Source: Syntrophobacter fumaroxidans MPOB (GTDB lineage: Bacteria > Desulfobacterota > Syntrophobacteria > Syntrophobacterales > Syntrophobacteraceae). From it: a stretch of DNA of 64,000 bases. The notes beneath the pieces were generated by a model. That model made no database searches and was not told the origin of the DNA. It saw only the letters and a program-made list of their open reading frames with translations. Location of the stretch: NCBI RefSeq assembly GCF_000014965.1, contig NC_008554.1, positions 2,220,001-2,284,000 on the forward strand. The letters are read 5' to 3'. Below, in pieces: positions 1 through 8,253 of this stretch; positions within the stretch are counted from its first letter, which is position 1, and the number at the start of each line of letters is the position of its first letter. The position numbers were made by a program, and so were the translations under genes.

Positions 1-439
1 AAGAAACGTCGTGCGGAACCGTCCCCAAATCAGCGCCGCCCTCCGTGGTTCACTGCGACGAGCGTTCCCCGAGCCCGGGCTCCCCGGGGGGATTTTGCGC
101 CGCACCTTGATCTCCCTTGGGGAAGGCTTATCTTGTGTATCATGCGACGACTCAGGCACTCGATCCCTGTCCGATTGTTCGCGGCGAATCAACACTTCCC
201 AAGCACGAAGGCCTTGTCCTGATCCCTGTTCATAGCGCAACGGATTCCACGTTCCACCCTCGAACCCATGGAGAGCTTTGCGCCGGGTTTTACTGGAGAG
301 CACCGGCTTTTTCACCGCGCAGAAAGAGGGGCCGCCGATCCCGGGAAATGAGGCAGCCACCGTTGGTTTCGCTGCAAGGAACGGGGCGGCGGTCGTTTGA
401 ACAAAAACGTAACGCGGATGTTGCTGAAAGGAGTGGGCC
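1..439. other. Upstream region without recognisable gene
   Basis: Several short overlapping reading frames are open on both strands, as expected in GC-rich DNA, but none has a good ribosome binding site or a recognisable product. The last 20 bases hold the Shine-Dalgarno of the dodecin gene. I see no other structure. Confidence 0.5.
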
Positions 440-655
440 ATGGAGAACAGCATCTACAAAGTCATCGAGCTGGTGGGAACGAGCACGGTATCCTGGGAGG
501 ATGCGGCCAAGAAGGTGATCGATACCGCATCGAAGACATTGAAAGACCTGAGAATTGCCGAGGTGAGCAAGCTGGACGTCAAGGTCGAGAACGGGAAGGT
601 CATTGCCTACCGCGCCCGCTTGCAGGTGTCCTTCAAGTATCACTCTGAAGATTAA
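440..655 (+). CDS. Dodecin family flavin-binding protein
   Basis: 71-residue protein, the usual dodecin length. Dodecins are small cytosolic proteins that assemble into hollow dodecamers binding flavin (or CoA in some bacteria), thought to store or buffer the cofactor. The sequence shows the family pattern: an N-terminal strand with YKVIELVGTS, a helix (WEDAAKKVIDTASKTL), then two strands around VSKLDVKVENGKV and YRARLQVSFKY, where a Trp and a Gln sit at flavin-contact positions (W28 region and Q65 region). An AAGGAG Shine-Dalgarno lies about 6 bases before the ATG. It stands alone, so its ligand cannot be decided from context. Confidence 0.9.
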   Translation: MENSIYKVIELVGTSTVSWEDAAKKVIDTASKTLKDLRIAEVSKLDVKVENGKVIAYRARLQVSFKYHSED

Positions 656-1013
656 CGGGCGGGGCGAATCGGCGTCGCGCTCCGGGACGCGCCTTTGCTC
701 TTCCCGAAGACCGCATGATGAGTGGTTGCACTGCTCCAAGTCAGGTCCGCCGGCGCGGCGGACCGCCATAACCTTGAGGTTTCCGACGAAGAACGACGTC
801 AGCCGCCGTCATTCCGGCGTGGCCGGGAACCGGGAAAGAAACTCCGGAGTCCGGCACCCGTCCCGGACTCCACTCCGGGGCCCGCCGGGATGGACGGCCT
901 TCGGTCGATCCTCATGGCTGCCGTCCGGTGTGTTGCGCACAGGTTTATCGGCTGGACAGGCGGAACCACTCGCATGAACGCCGCGGCCGCCGTCCGGCGC
1001 ATTCCGGAGGGGG
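656..1013. other. Intergenic region, convergent gene ends
   Basis: Gap between the dodecin stop and the stop of the minus-strand amidotransferase. It holds an imperfect direct repeat (about 33 bp near 929-962 and 989-1022, sharing GCCGTCCGG and TTATCGGC) but no clear terminator or gene. Confidence 0.4.
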
Positions 1014-1682
1014 TTATCGGCAGCGGAGGACGATATCCAGAAAATTCTCGAGCAGGCGTCGCGAGTGGGCCCGATAGTGCCCCTCCCGGTCGGCAAATTC
1101 CCGCACATGGCGCTCATCGCCGTCGCTCCAGGCGGCTACGATCCGGCCGTCGACCTCCGGGTGAAACTGGAGCCCGTATGCGTTCCCACCCCATTCGAAG
1201 GCCTGATTCGAGCACGATTCGGAACGCGCGAGGCGGACGGCGCTTTCCGGCAGGTCGAAAGAATCGTCGTGCCACTGGAAGGTGACGAAACGTTCGGGGA
1301 GACCCCGGAAGAGCGGACTCGCCAATCCCTGCGAAGTGACTGAAACCGTCCGGCAGCCGCGTTCTCCATGCGAGTTTCTGCAAACCCGGGCCCCCAGGAC
1401 TTCCGCCAGCAACTGCCCCCCCAGGCAGATCCCCAGGAATGGAACGGCATCAGCCAGAAGTCTTCCGATGTACTTTTTCACGCGGTCCAGGAACGGGTGG
1501 ATCGCGATATCGTGCACGCTCATTTTGCCGCCCAACACAACTGCACCGCGGATTCCATGCACTTCGGGATACTCGACGCCTTCAAAAGCCGGCACAATTT
1601 CGTACCCGATACATTTCTGTTCCGCCAGCTCGGGGAGAACCCCGCAGGGCACCTCCGGATCATTCTGAACGATAACGATCAT
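1014..1682 (-). CDS. Class I glutamine amidotransferase (GMP-synthase-like)
   Basis: 222 residues forming a single GATase1 domain. The catalytic triad is visible: the nucleophile Cys86 in the elbow GICLGGQ, and His174 with Glu176 in FHPEV. Stand-alone proteins of this type are usually annotated as GMP synthase-related or gamma-glutamyl hydrolase-like amidotransferases that act on glutamine or gamma-glutamyl amides in the cytosol. The acceptor is unknown. There is no synthetase domain and no neighbouring partner gene, so it may be a free-standing hydrolase rather than a subunit. The ATG at 1682 gives the expected N-terminal strand (MIVIVQND). Confidence 0.85.
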   Translation of the reverse strand: MIVIVQNDPEVPCGVLPELAEQKCIGYEIVPAFEGVEYPEVHGIRGAVVLGGKMSVHDIAIHPFLDRVKKYIGRLLADAVPFLGICLGGQLLAEVLGARVCRNSHGERGCRTVSVTSQGLASPLFRGLPERFVTFQWHDDSFDLPESAVRLARSESCSNQAFEWGGNAYGLQFHPEVDGRIVAAWSDGDERHVREFADREGHYRAHSRRLLENFLDIVLRCR

Positions 1683-2221
1683 TTCGGGGTCAAACCTACA
1701 CTTTTCACATATTTACGTTTTTCACAAACTCCCATGACCCGAGGCTCACAGCACAGCATGAAAAGGTGTCGGGCCAGGGCATTTTCACACAAGCGCAGTA
1801 AGCCGTGGATCCGGTCCGGACCACGGCCTTCGCTTGGACAGCGGCCGCGTTTTCATAAAACGGACCGTGCTTCAGCGGAAAGCCCGCATGGACGCGTTCC
1901 TTTCATAAAGCCATCCGGCGACTCCTTTGGCCACTAGTGTTAGCAAGAATCGCTCCAGGAGGAAAGCGACGCATCCGGGGGGGGCCTCGTCGCAAAGACG
2001 TCACGCGCGGCCGGCAGTCTTGCCTGTCCGCCAACGGGAGCATCCGGCGGCTCCGCCCAGCCCAGCCCCCTGTGGACGATCTCTGCGGCGTGGGGATACG
2101 GCATGACACGCCGCCGCAAAACCTGGCGAACCGGTGTTGTGTGATCTCCAGCCCGAATTGGCATGAGACGTCCTCGGGATAGTCGAGAGTATATTACATC
2201 CCGAAATCGCCGAGATGTTGT
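1683..2221. other. Intergenic region upstream of the thi operon
   Basis: About 540 bases between the divergent amidotransferase start and the thi promoter. Open frames here lack family resemblance and ribosome binding sites. I see no gene. Confidence 0.4.
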
Positions 2222-2250
2222 TTGACTTTTCACATTTGCACAGATATGAT
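2222..2250 (+). promoter_or_regulatory. Sigma70-type promoter of the thi operon
   Basis: TTGACT at 2222-2227, a 17-base spacer, and TATGAT at 2245-2250, a near-consensus promoter. Transcription would start near 2257, a few bases before the TPP aptamer, which supports the assignment. Confidence 0.75.
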
Positions 2251-2265
2251 TGATCAACTTACGAA

Positions 2266-2350
2266 CAGCCGTTAGGGGTGCTCGGATATAGAGCTGAGAT
2301 GAAACCCTGATTACCTGATCTGGATAATACCAGCGTAGGGAAATGGTTGT
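2266..2350 (+). promoter_or_regulatory. TPP riboswitch (THI element)
   Basis: The conserved THI-box sequences are present in order: GGGGTGC (2275-2281), CTGAGA (2294-2299), ACCC (2304-2307), CCTGATCTGGATAAT (2314-2328), CCAGCGTAGGGAA (2330-2342). A closing helix P1 can be drawn between 2266-2273 (ACAGCCGT) and 2343-2350 (ATGGTTGT) with two G-U pairs. The aptamer binds thiamine pyrophosphate. It lies between a strong promoter and thiF and is followed by an intrinsic terminator, so it should shut off the operon when TPP is plentiful. Confidence 0.96.
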
Positions 2351-2383
2351 GAGGGCTCTTTTTTTGGAACTCTCGTGAAAATG

Positions 2384-2413
2384 ACCGCTTCCCTGCCGGG
2401 AAGCGGTTTTTTT
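2384..2413 (+). terminator. Riboswitch-controlled intrinsic terminator
   Basis: Perfect 10-bp stem (ACCGCTTCCC/GGGAAGCGGT, loop TGCC) followed at once by a T run that ends at the thiF ATG at 2414. The 5' arm (2384-2394) can instead pair with 2337-2347 (AGGGAAATGGT, ten of eleven positions counting one G-U). That segment is the 3' conserved part of the aptamer and its P1 strand. TPP binding would hide this antiterminator strand, so the terminator forms and transcription stops. Confidence 0.88.
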
Positions 2414-3202
2414 ATGGCGCAGCCTGTTGCACGACTCGACAACATCCAGAAAGAAACGTACAGCCGCAACATTCTCGTTTCCGAGATCGGTGAAGCCGGC
2501 CAGCTTCGGCTTGCGGAAAGCCGTGTGCTGCTGGTCGGACTCGGCGGCCTCGGCAGTTCCGCCCTTTGCTACCTGGCGGCCGCGGGGGTGGGGGAAATCG
2601 GCATTGCCGACGGCGACCGGGTCGACCGAACCAACCTGCAGCGCCAAATCCTTCACGGCCCCGCGGACATCGGCCGACCCAAGACAGAATCCGCGCGGGA
2701 AAGCGTTTTGAAGCTGAGGACCGACCTGCGGCTCAACCTCCACCCATTCCGGCTCACCCCCGAAAACGCGGCGCGGACCATCGCTCCGTACGACTTCGTG
2801 ATCGACGCCACGGACAACTTCGATGCGAAGTTCCTCATCAACGACGTCTGTGTCGGCCAGGGCAAGGCCTTCTGTCATGCCGCCGCCGTCGGCCTGCACG
2901 GGCAGGCCATGACGATCGTTCCCGGCAAAGGACCGTGCTACCGGTGCGTTTTCCAGGAAAAGCCGCCCGCGGAAACGGTCGAATCGGCGGACCGGGTGGG
3001 CGTGCTCGGCTGCGTCCCCGGCGCACTCGGTATCATTCAGGCAGCGGAAGCCATCAAGTACCTGGTCGGCTGCGGGGATCTCCTTGTCGGCAGGCTGCTC
3101 ACCTGGGACCTGCGGACCATGGCTTTTCGTGAAATCGGCCTGCCGCTTTCCAAGCGGTGCAAGGCATGCGACTCAAACCGACACTCTCGTCCGGAAAGGT
3201 AA
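2414..3202 (+). CDS. thiF: ThiF-family sulfur carrier adenylyltransferase
   Basis: 262 residues, a MoeB/ThiF/E1-like enzyme that activates the C-terminal glycine of ThiS by adenylation for sulfur transfer. Visible features are the Rossmann nucleotide motif GLGGLG (residues 42-47), DGDRVDRTNLQRQ after it, and two zinc-binding Cys pairs, C175/C178 (CYRC) and C249/C252 (CKAC). First gene of the thi operon, 6 bases before thiG. I chose ATG 2414 because family similarity begins at LDNIQKETYSRN. A GTG at 2375 or ATG at 2381 would extend the protein, but those codons would run through the attenuator hairpin. The GGGAAG in the terminator 3' arm is the only Shine-Dalgarno-like sequence in front of 2414. 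Confidence 0.9.
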   Translation: MAQPVARLDNIQKETYSRNILVSEIGEAGQLRLAESRVLLVGLGGLGSSALCYLAAAGVGEIGIADGDRVDRTNLQRQILHGPADIGRPKTESARESVLKLRTDLRLNLHPFRLTPENAARTIAPYDFVIDATDNFDAKFLINDVCVGQGKAFCHAAAVGLHGQAMTIVPGKGPCYRCVFQEKPPAETVESADRVGVLGCVPGALGIIQAAEAIKYLVGCGDLLVGRLLTWDLRTMAFREIGLPLSKRCKACDSNRHSRPER

Positions 3203-3208
3203 ACTGAA

Positions 3209-3979
3209 ATGGACAAACCTCTCGTCATCGCCGGCCGCTCGTTCCAATCCCGTCTTCTGCTCGGGACCGGCAAGTTCTCTTCCTCCGAAGCCATGAAGCG
3301 CGCCATCGAGGCGTCGGGCTCCGAAGTGGTCACGGTCGCCTTGCGCAGGGTCGAGTTGGAAAACCCGCAAGACAGCATCCTTAGCGCCATCGACACCAGC
3401 CGTTACCTGTTGCTTCCCAACACGTCGGGCGCCAGGGATGCCCTTGAAGCCGTGCGCCTTGCGCGCCTTGCGCGCGCGGCCGGGTGTGAGCCCTGGGTGA
3501 AGCTCGAAGTCACCCCCGACCCGCACTACCTTCTCCCCGACCCGGTGGAGACGCTGAAGGCGGCCGAGATTCTGATCAAGGAGGGCTTCATCGTGCTTCC
3601 TTACATCAATGCGGACCCGATCCTGGCCAAGCGGCTCGAAGACCTGGGAGCGGCGACGGTGATGCCTCTGGGTTCCCCGATCGGCTCCAACCGCGGGATC
3701 AGAACCAGGGATTCCATCGCCATCATCATCGAGAAGGCGAATGTACCGGTGGTGGTGGACGCGGGTCTCGGAGCGCCGTCCCACGCCGCCGAGGCGATGG
3801 AAATGGGGGCGGACGCCGTGCTGGTGAATACGGCCATAGCCGTTGCCGGAGACCCGGAGGCCATGGCGAAAGCGTTTCGGAAAGGGGTCGAGGCGGGACG
3901 CGAGGCATACCTGGCGGGACTCGGGAGTACTCGCGCAACGGCCGAGGCGTCCAGTCCTCTCACGGGATTTCTGAGGTGA
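3209..3979 (+). CDS. thiG: Thiazole synthase ThiG
   Basis: 256 residues, full length for ThiG. It is a TIM-barrel enzyme that condenses 1-deoxy-D-xylulose 5-phosphate, dehydroglycine and sulfur from ThiS thiocarboxylate into the thiazole phosphate. Lys98 in WVKLEV is the expected Schiff-base lysine. The phosphate-binding loop and the C-terminal segment ([15 protein letters not shown], then [23 protein letters not shown] in outline) are clearly conserved. It starts 6 bases after thiF and ends one base before thiH, so it is translated as part of the riboswitch-controlled operon. Confidence 0.97.
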   Translation: MDKPLVIAGRSFQSRLLLGTGKFSSSEAMKRAIEASGSEVVTVALRRVELENPQDSILSAIDTSRYLLLPNTSGARDALEAVRLARLARAAGCEPWVKLEVTPDPHYLLPDPVETLKAAEILIKEGFIVLPYINADPILAKRLEDLGAATVMPLGSPIGSNRGIRTRDSIAIIIEKANVPVVVDAGLGAPSHAAEAMEMGADAVLVNTAIAVAGDPEAMAKAFRKGVEAGREAYLAGLGSTRATAEASSPLTGFLR

Positions 3980-3980
3980 T

Positions 3981-5123
3981 ATGAAGATGAGCTTCTACAA
4001 TGAAATCAAACAGTACAAGTGGTCGGACATCGGCCGCGACCTGAAAAGCCGGTCGCGATCGGACGTGGAAAGGGCACTCGGGTCTCGGCCCGTGAACCTG
4101 GACGGGCTGATCAGCCTGCTCTCCCCGGCCGCCGAACCTTTGCTCGAAGAGATGGCGCAAGAAGCGCACAGGCTGACGATCCGCAGGTTCGGCAACGTGA
4201 TCTCCATGTTCGCGCCGCTCTACATTTCCAACGTGTGCATGAATCGCTGCGCCTACTGCGGTTTCAACGCCGGCAACCCGGTCGCCCGCCTGACGCTCAC
4301 CGTCGAGCAGATCGAAGCGGAAGGCAGGGCCATCAGGGCGCTCGGCTTCCGGCACCTGCTCCTGGTTTCCGGAGAGGCCCCCAAGATCGTCACCATGGAC
4401 TACCTGAAGAGCGCGCTGGACGTGTTGCGCCCGTTGTTCCCGTCCCTTTCCGTCGAGATTTTCCCCCTGGACACCGCCGCGTACGCCGAGCTCATCGACC
4501 ATGGCCTGGACGGACTGGTCGTATTTCAGGAAACCTACGACGAGGAGTTGTACGGGAAAGTCCACCTGGGGGGGAAGAAGAGGGACTACCGGTGGCGGCT
4601 GGAAACCCCGGACCGGGGCGGGTCGGCAGGCTTTCGCCGGCTCGGTCTGGGCGCCCTCCTCGGGCTCAACGACTGGCGAGTGGAAGCGTTTTTCCTCGCC
4701 CTGCACGCACAGTACCTGCTGCGCACCTACTGGAAGTCGCAGATCGGCATTTCCTTTCCGCGCCTGCGACCGGCTGCCGGGGCCTTCCAGCCGGCTCATC
4801 CCGTTTCCGATATCGACTTTGTGCAACTGCTGACCGCCCTGCGGCTGTTCCTGCCCGACGCCTCCCTGGTGCTCTCGACCCGCGAACCCGCGTCCCTGAG
4901 GGACCACCTGGTGCCGCTGGGCATCACCACCATGAGCGCCGGGTCTCACACGGAACCGGGCGGGTACAGTCGCGAATCGGAGGCCGAAGCGCAGTTCGAG
5001 ATCGCCGACAGACGATCTCCCGAGGAGGTGGCGAACATGCTCAGGGAAAAAGGCTACGAGCCGGTGTGGAAGGACTGGGACAGCATCTTCCTCACCCCGG
5101 GACGTGAAACCGCCGCCGCCTGA
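3981..5123 (+). CDS. thiH: Radical SAM tyrosine lyase ThiH (dehydroglycine synthase)
   Basis: 380 residues. ThiH cleaves tyrosine to dehydroglycine and p-cresol, supplying the C-N unit for ThiG under anaerobic conditions (aerobes use ThiO). The radical-SAM CxxxCxxC motif is C86-MNR-C90-AY-C93, followed by the BATS-type C-terminal region. Starts one base after the thiG stop. Its presence instead of thiO fits an anaerobe. It is a paralogue of HydG encoded at 27.8 kb in this same window, and both carry the APLYISN sequence just before the first cluster cysteine. Confidence 0.95.
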   Translation: MKMSFYNEIKQYKWSDIGRDLKSRSRSDVERALGSRPVNLDGLISLLSPAAEPLLEEMAQEAHRLTIRRFGNVISMFAPLYISNVCMNRCAYCGFNAGNPVARLTLTVEQIEAEGRAIRALGFRHLLLVSGEAPKIVTMDYLKSALDVLRPLFPSLSVEIFPLDTAAYAELIDHGLDGLVVFQETYDEELYGKVHLGGKKRDYRWRLETPDRGGSAGFRRLGLGALLGLNDWRVEAFFLALHAQYLLRTYWKSQIGISFPRLRPAAGAFQPAHPVSDIDFVQLLTALRLFLPDASLVLSTREPASLRDHLVPLGITTMSAGSHTEPGGYSRESEAEAQFEIADRRSPEEVANMLREKGYEPVWKDWDSIFLTPGRETAAA

Positions 5124-5401
5124 CGCCGGGACGGGAAAACCGGCCACCTGCACCCCTGTCGCCGTGCGCGGGGTCTTCACAAAGACCGGCGATGCCGGGT
5201 CCACGCCCGTCTCTCCCGGCCTCGCGCCAGGGTCTCCGCCTCGCTCGTGACGTTCCGGAGGCCGGTTTCCCCGGAAACTCCAATTCGCGGCGGATTCTCC
5301 CCCGGTCTGCCCGGACCGGGAGGAGACACCGACCCCAAACGGCGGCCTTGCACCATGCGATCGGTTTCAGGACCGATCGCTGCCGAGTCGGGAAATCGAT
5401 C

Positions 5402-5602
5402 ATGCGAATCATGGTGAATGGACAACCGAAAGAATACGACAAGCCCCTCACGGTCGGAGGCCTGCTGCAGGCCCTGGGGATCGATCCGCGGACGGTTGTG
5501 GTCGAACGCAACCTGGAAATCCTCGACCGGTCCTCCATGGACGGTGAAACCATTCGTGACGGCGATTCCATCGAAATCATCAGGTTCGTCGGAGGAGGAT
5601 AG
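5402..5602 (+). CDS. thiS: Sulfur carrier protein ThiS
   Basis: 66 residues with a beta-grasp ubiquitin-like pattern, ending in Gly-Gly-Gly. The terminal Gly is adenylated by ThiF and converted to the thiocarboxylate that donates sulfur to ThiG. The ATG at 5402 starts exactly at the family N-terminus (MRIMVNGQ); longer frames upstream are spurious. It is separated from thiH by 278 bases of apparently non-coding sequence, yet its stop codon directly abuts the thiE start, so it pairs with thiE. Confidence 0.92.
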   Translation: MRIMVNGQPKEYDKPLTVGGLLQALGIDPRTVVVERNLEILDRSSMDGETIRDGDSIEIIRFVGGG

Positions 5603-6271
5603 ATGAAAACAACGATCAAGGCCGCCAGGACAGCCCTTCTTCTCGATGCCGACATCTATCCGGTGACCTGCGAGAAGCTCTCGAACGGCAGAACCGACCT
5701 CGAAGTGCTCGACGCCGTCATCGAAGGCGGCGCCAGGATGATTCAACTGCGCGAGAAGGACCTTTCCAAGCGGGGTCTTTACCATCTCGCCCTTAAGTTC
5801 CGCGAAGTCACGGCCCGGGCGAGGGTTCTTTTCATCATCAACGATCACCTGGATATCGCTCTCGCCGCTGAAGCCGACGGAGTCCACCTGGGCCAGGACG
5901 ACCTGCCGCTCGCCGCGGCGCGGCGGCTGGCCCCCGACCTGATCCTCGGGGCTTCCACGCATTCCCTGGAAGAAGCCCTGCGGGCGAAGCACGACGGCGC
6001 GGACTACGTGAACATCGGCCCCATCTTCCCCACCAAGACCAAGGCGGGGGTCGATCGTCTTCTCGGACCGGAAGCCATCGCAGCAATCAGCCCCCATCTG
6101 GACATCCCCTTCACGGTGATGGGCGGCATCAACGCCTCCAACATCGATCGGGTGCTCGAAAACGGGGCGCGCCGGATCGCCATGGTGTCGGCCATCACCA
6201 TGGCCCCGGACATCGCCGAAACGGTCCGGGCCTTCCGGAAAAAGATCAGGAGCTATTCGCGGCCGTCCTGA
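5603..6271 (+). CDS. thiE: Thiamine-phosphate synthase ThiE
   Basis: 222 residues. ThiE joins HMP-pyrophosphate and the thiazole phosphate to form thiamine monophosphate. The TIM-barrel landmarks are present: QLREKDLS, the Mg/pyrophosphate region NDHLDIALAAEADGVHLGQDDLP (in outline), GASTHS, PIFPTKTK and the phosphate loop MGGINASN. ATG follows the thiS stop codon with no gap, and the Shine-Dalgarno GGAGGA lies inside the thiS C-terminal glycine codons. Last gene of the thi block; no thiC or thiD is seen in the window. Confidence 0.95.
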   Translation: MKTTIKAARTALLLDADIYPVTCEKLSNGRTDLEVLDAVIEGGARMIQLREKDLSKRGLYHLALKFREVTARARVLFIINDHLDIALAAEADGVHLGQDDLPLAAARRLAPDLILGASTHSLEEALRAKHDGADYVNIGPIFPTKTKAGVDRLLGPEAIAAISPHLDIPFTVMGGINASNIDRVLENGARRIAMVSAITMAPDIAETVRAFRKKIRSYSRPS

Positions 6272-6346
6272 CCGATTTCCCGCCGGCATTTCTCCCCCGG
6301 CTTTCCGGAGGAGCCGCGCAGTCGAAGCCTCCCTCTGCCGGTCTTG

Positions 6347-6378
6347 TTGTCAACCAAAAATCAATCCTGGGTTAACAA
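6347..6378 (+). promoter_or_regulatory. BirA operator of bioB
   Basis: TTGTCAACC-N14-GGTTAACAA, an inverted repeat with 8 of 9 arm positions symmetric, matching the known BirA box in sequence and in its 14-base spacing. It lies immediately 5' of a promoter in front of bioB. Biotin-loaded BirA should bind here and repress. birA itself is not in the window. Confidence 0.88.
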
Positions 6379-6382
6379 TCTG

Positions 6383-6410
6383 TTGACAGCGTTTCGAAGC
6401 GCATTGTAAA
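6383..6410 (+). promoter_or_regulatory. bioB promoter
   Basis: TTGACA at 6383-6388, 16-base spacer, TGTAAA at 6405-6410. The -35 box is four bases downstream of the BirA operator, so a bound repressor would block RNA polymerase. Confidence 0.6.
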
Positions 6411-6464
6411 ACCTTCCGGACCCTTCAGCCCGTCAACCCGGTTCGCAGGAAAGGATTCCACGCG

Positions 6465-7445
6465 ATGAAACCGTCAACCGTCAAGAACCTGCGGCGCGCC
6501 GCCGATCGCGGCGAGCCTGTGTCCGAGGAAACGGCCTTCGACATCCTGCTCGCTCGCCCCGATGAAATACCCGAGCTCATGAATGCCGCCACGGCGGTGC
6601 GCAGGCGTCATTTCGGCGAGCGATTGCAGCTCTGTTCCATCCTGAACGCCCGGAGCGGGGCGTGTTCGGAGGACTGCGCCTTCTGCGCCCAATCGGCGCA
6701 TCATGAAACCCACGCCGAGGTGTTCGGCCTGCTCGACGGGAACGAGATCGCGGCGGCGTACCGGAAGGCGGCCGAGCTGCCCGTGAGCCGTTTCGGGGTC
6801 GTCACCAGCGGCAGGGCGCTCTCGGACGAGGACATCGAGGCCATCGCCGCAACCGTGCGGAACACATCGGACCCCCGCGTGGCCTGGTGCGCCTCCATGG
6901 GGTGCCTGGACAGGTCCCGGCTCCAGCTCCTGAAAGAAGCGGGCGTCAGTCGTTTTCATCACAACCTGGAAACCGCCGAGAGCTATTTCCCCGAAATCTG
7001 TTCGACACACGGCTACGCCCAGCGGCTGGACACGGTTCGCGCGGTGAGGGAAGTGGGCTTGGAGGTCTGCTGCGGGGGCATCCTGGGCCTGGGCGAGAGC
7101 CTGGAGCAGCGGGTGGAGTTCGCGGCGCTGCTGGCCCGGGAGGAGGTGGATTGCATCCCATTGAATTTCCTGGTTCCCATCCCCGGAACCCGGCTCGAGG
7201 CCCGGCCGCCGATGAAGCCGCTGGACATGATCCGCAGCATCGCCATGTTCCGGATGATGAACCCCAAAGCCGAGGTGAAGGTTTGCGCGGGCCGTGTCCG
7301 GATGGGAGACTTGCAGGCCGTGATCTTTTACGCGGGAGCCACGGGGATGATGGTGGGACCGCTGCTCACCGTTGCGGGTCGGGACGTATCCAGCGACCTG
7401 CGGATGCTCGAAGACCTCGAATTCCCGGCATCGGCGCTCAACTGA
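6465..7445 (+). CDS. bioB: Biotin synthase BioB
   Basis: 326 residues, standard length. Radical SAM enzyme that inserts sulfur into dethiobiotin. The radical-SAM cysteines are C67-SED-C71-AF-C74. Further conserved cysteines (WCASMGC, EVCCGG) and the Arg in CAGRVRMGD are the expected ligands of the auxiliary [2Fe-2S] sulfur-donor cluster. AGGAAAGG lies about 12 bases before the ATG. It is monocistronic here (the next genes are on the other strand), with no bioF, bioD or bioA nearby. Confidence 0.97.
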
Positions 7446-7518
7446 GGCACGTCCGAAGAACCGGGGCTTCGATCAAGGCACGGGGACGACTCATGGGGCG
7501 TGTCCCCTGCGCTTTCCG

Positions 7519-8253
7519 TCACTCCTTGGCCCGGTTGACGCACCAGAAGGCCAAGACGAAGAGCACCGTCCCGATCCCGGCCAGGAGCAGATACGGGTAA
7601 GGCTCCGCGGGCTGTTGGAAGGCGGAGCCTCGGATGGCGTGGGCAGCGTGCGTGAGGGGGAGAAAGTTGAGAACGCTCTGCGCCCAGGGCGGCATCCGGT
7701 CGACGGGAAAGAACGTGCCGCCGAGGAAGGCCATGGGGGTGATGAAGAAGTTGGTGAGCAACGCCTGGTCGGCATGGGACGCGACGAGCATGGCCAGGCA
7801 GACGGCAAGCGAGGAGAAAACGAAGCTGTTGAGCAGAACGGCGACCCAGAAGAACGCGCCGTAGTGCAGCACGACCCCCGAAATCAACCCGATCAGCAGG
7901 ATGACCCCCACGGACAACAGTGCCCGCGTCATTCCGGCCAGCACCTCCCCGGTGACGTAGGCAATGTTGCGGATCGGCGCCGCCTGGAATTCCTCGAAGA
8001 TTCGCCAGTAGAAGCGGGCGATATTGATTTCGCCGGCGATGGCGAACGCCTGCGTCATGCTGCTCATGGCCACGAGGCCCGGGATCAGGAATTCCATGTA
8101 AGTGTGCCCGCCGATGCTCACCCCCTGCCCCATCCCCAGCCCGAAGGCGATCAGGTAGAGCAGCGGCGCCACCGACATGGAAGCGGTCTGCCGGAAGAAC
8201 TTCTTCCGAAGGATCAGCATTTCCCGTTGATAAATTGCCAGACAGCCTCTCAC
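7519..8253 (-). CDS. ABC-2 type transporter permease
   Basis: 244 residues with about six hydrophobic segments and the ABC2_membrane pattern, including a conserved stretch GLVAMSSMTQAFAIAGEINIARFYW (in outline) followed by FEEFQAAPIRNIAYVTGEVLAG. Inner-membrane subunit of an exporter whose substrate is unknown (families include NodJ-like oligosaccharide and drug exporters). The start overlaps the last four bases of the ATPase gene upstream, so the two are translationally coupled. Confidence 0.88.
   Translation of the reverse strand: MRGCLAIYQREMLILRKKFFRQTASMSVAPLLYLIAFGLGMGQGVSIGGHTYMEFLIPGLVAMSSMTQAFAIAGEINIARFYWRIFEEFQAAPIRNIAYVTGEVLAGMTRALLSVGVILLIGLISGVVLHYGAFFWVAVLLNSFVFSSLAVCLAMLVASHADQALLTNFFITPMAFLGGTFFPVDRMPPWAQSVLNFLPLTHAAHAIRGSAFQQPAEPYPYLLLAGIGTVLFVLAFWCVNRAKE

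Noticed and set aside
929-1022. Imperfect 33-bp direct repeat between dodecin and the amidotransferase
   Set aside because: Only about 70% identical by eye in GC-rich sequence, with no associated gene or hairpin. Could be chance.
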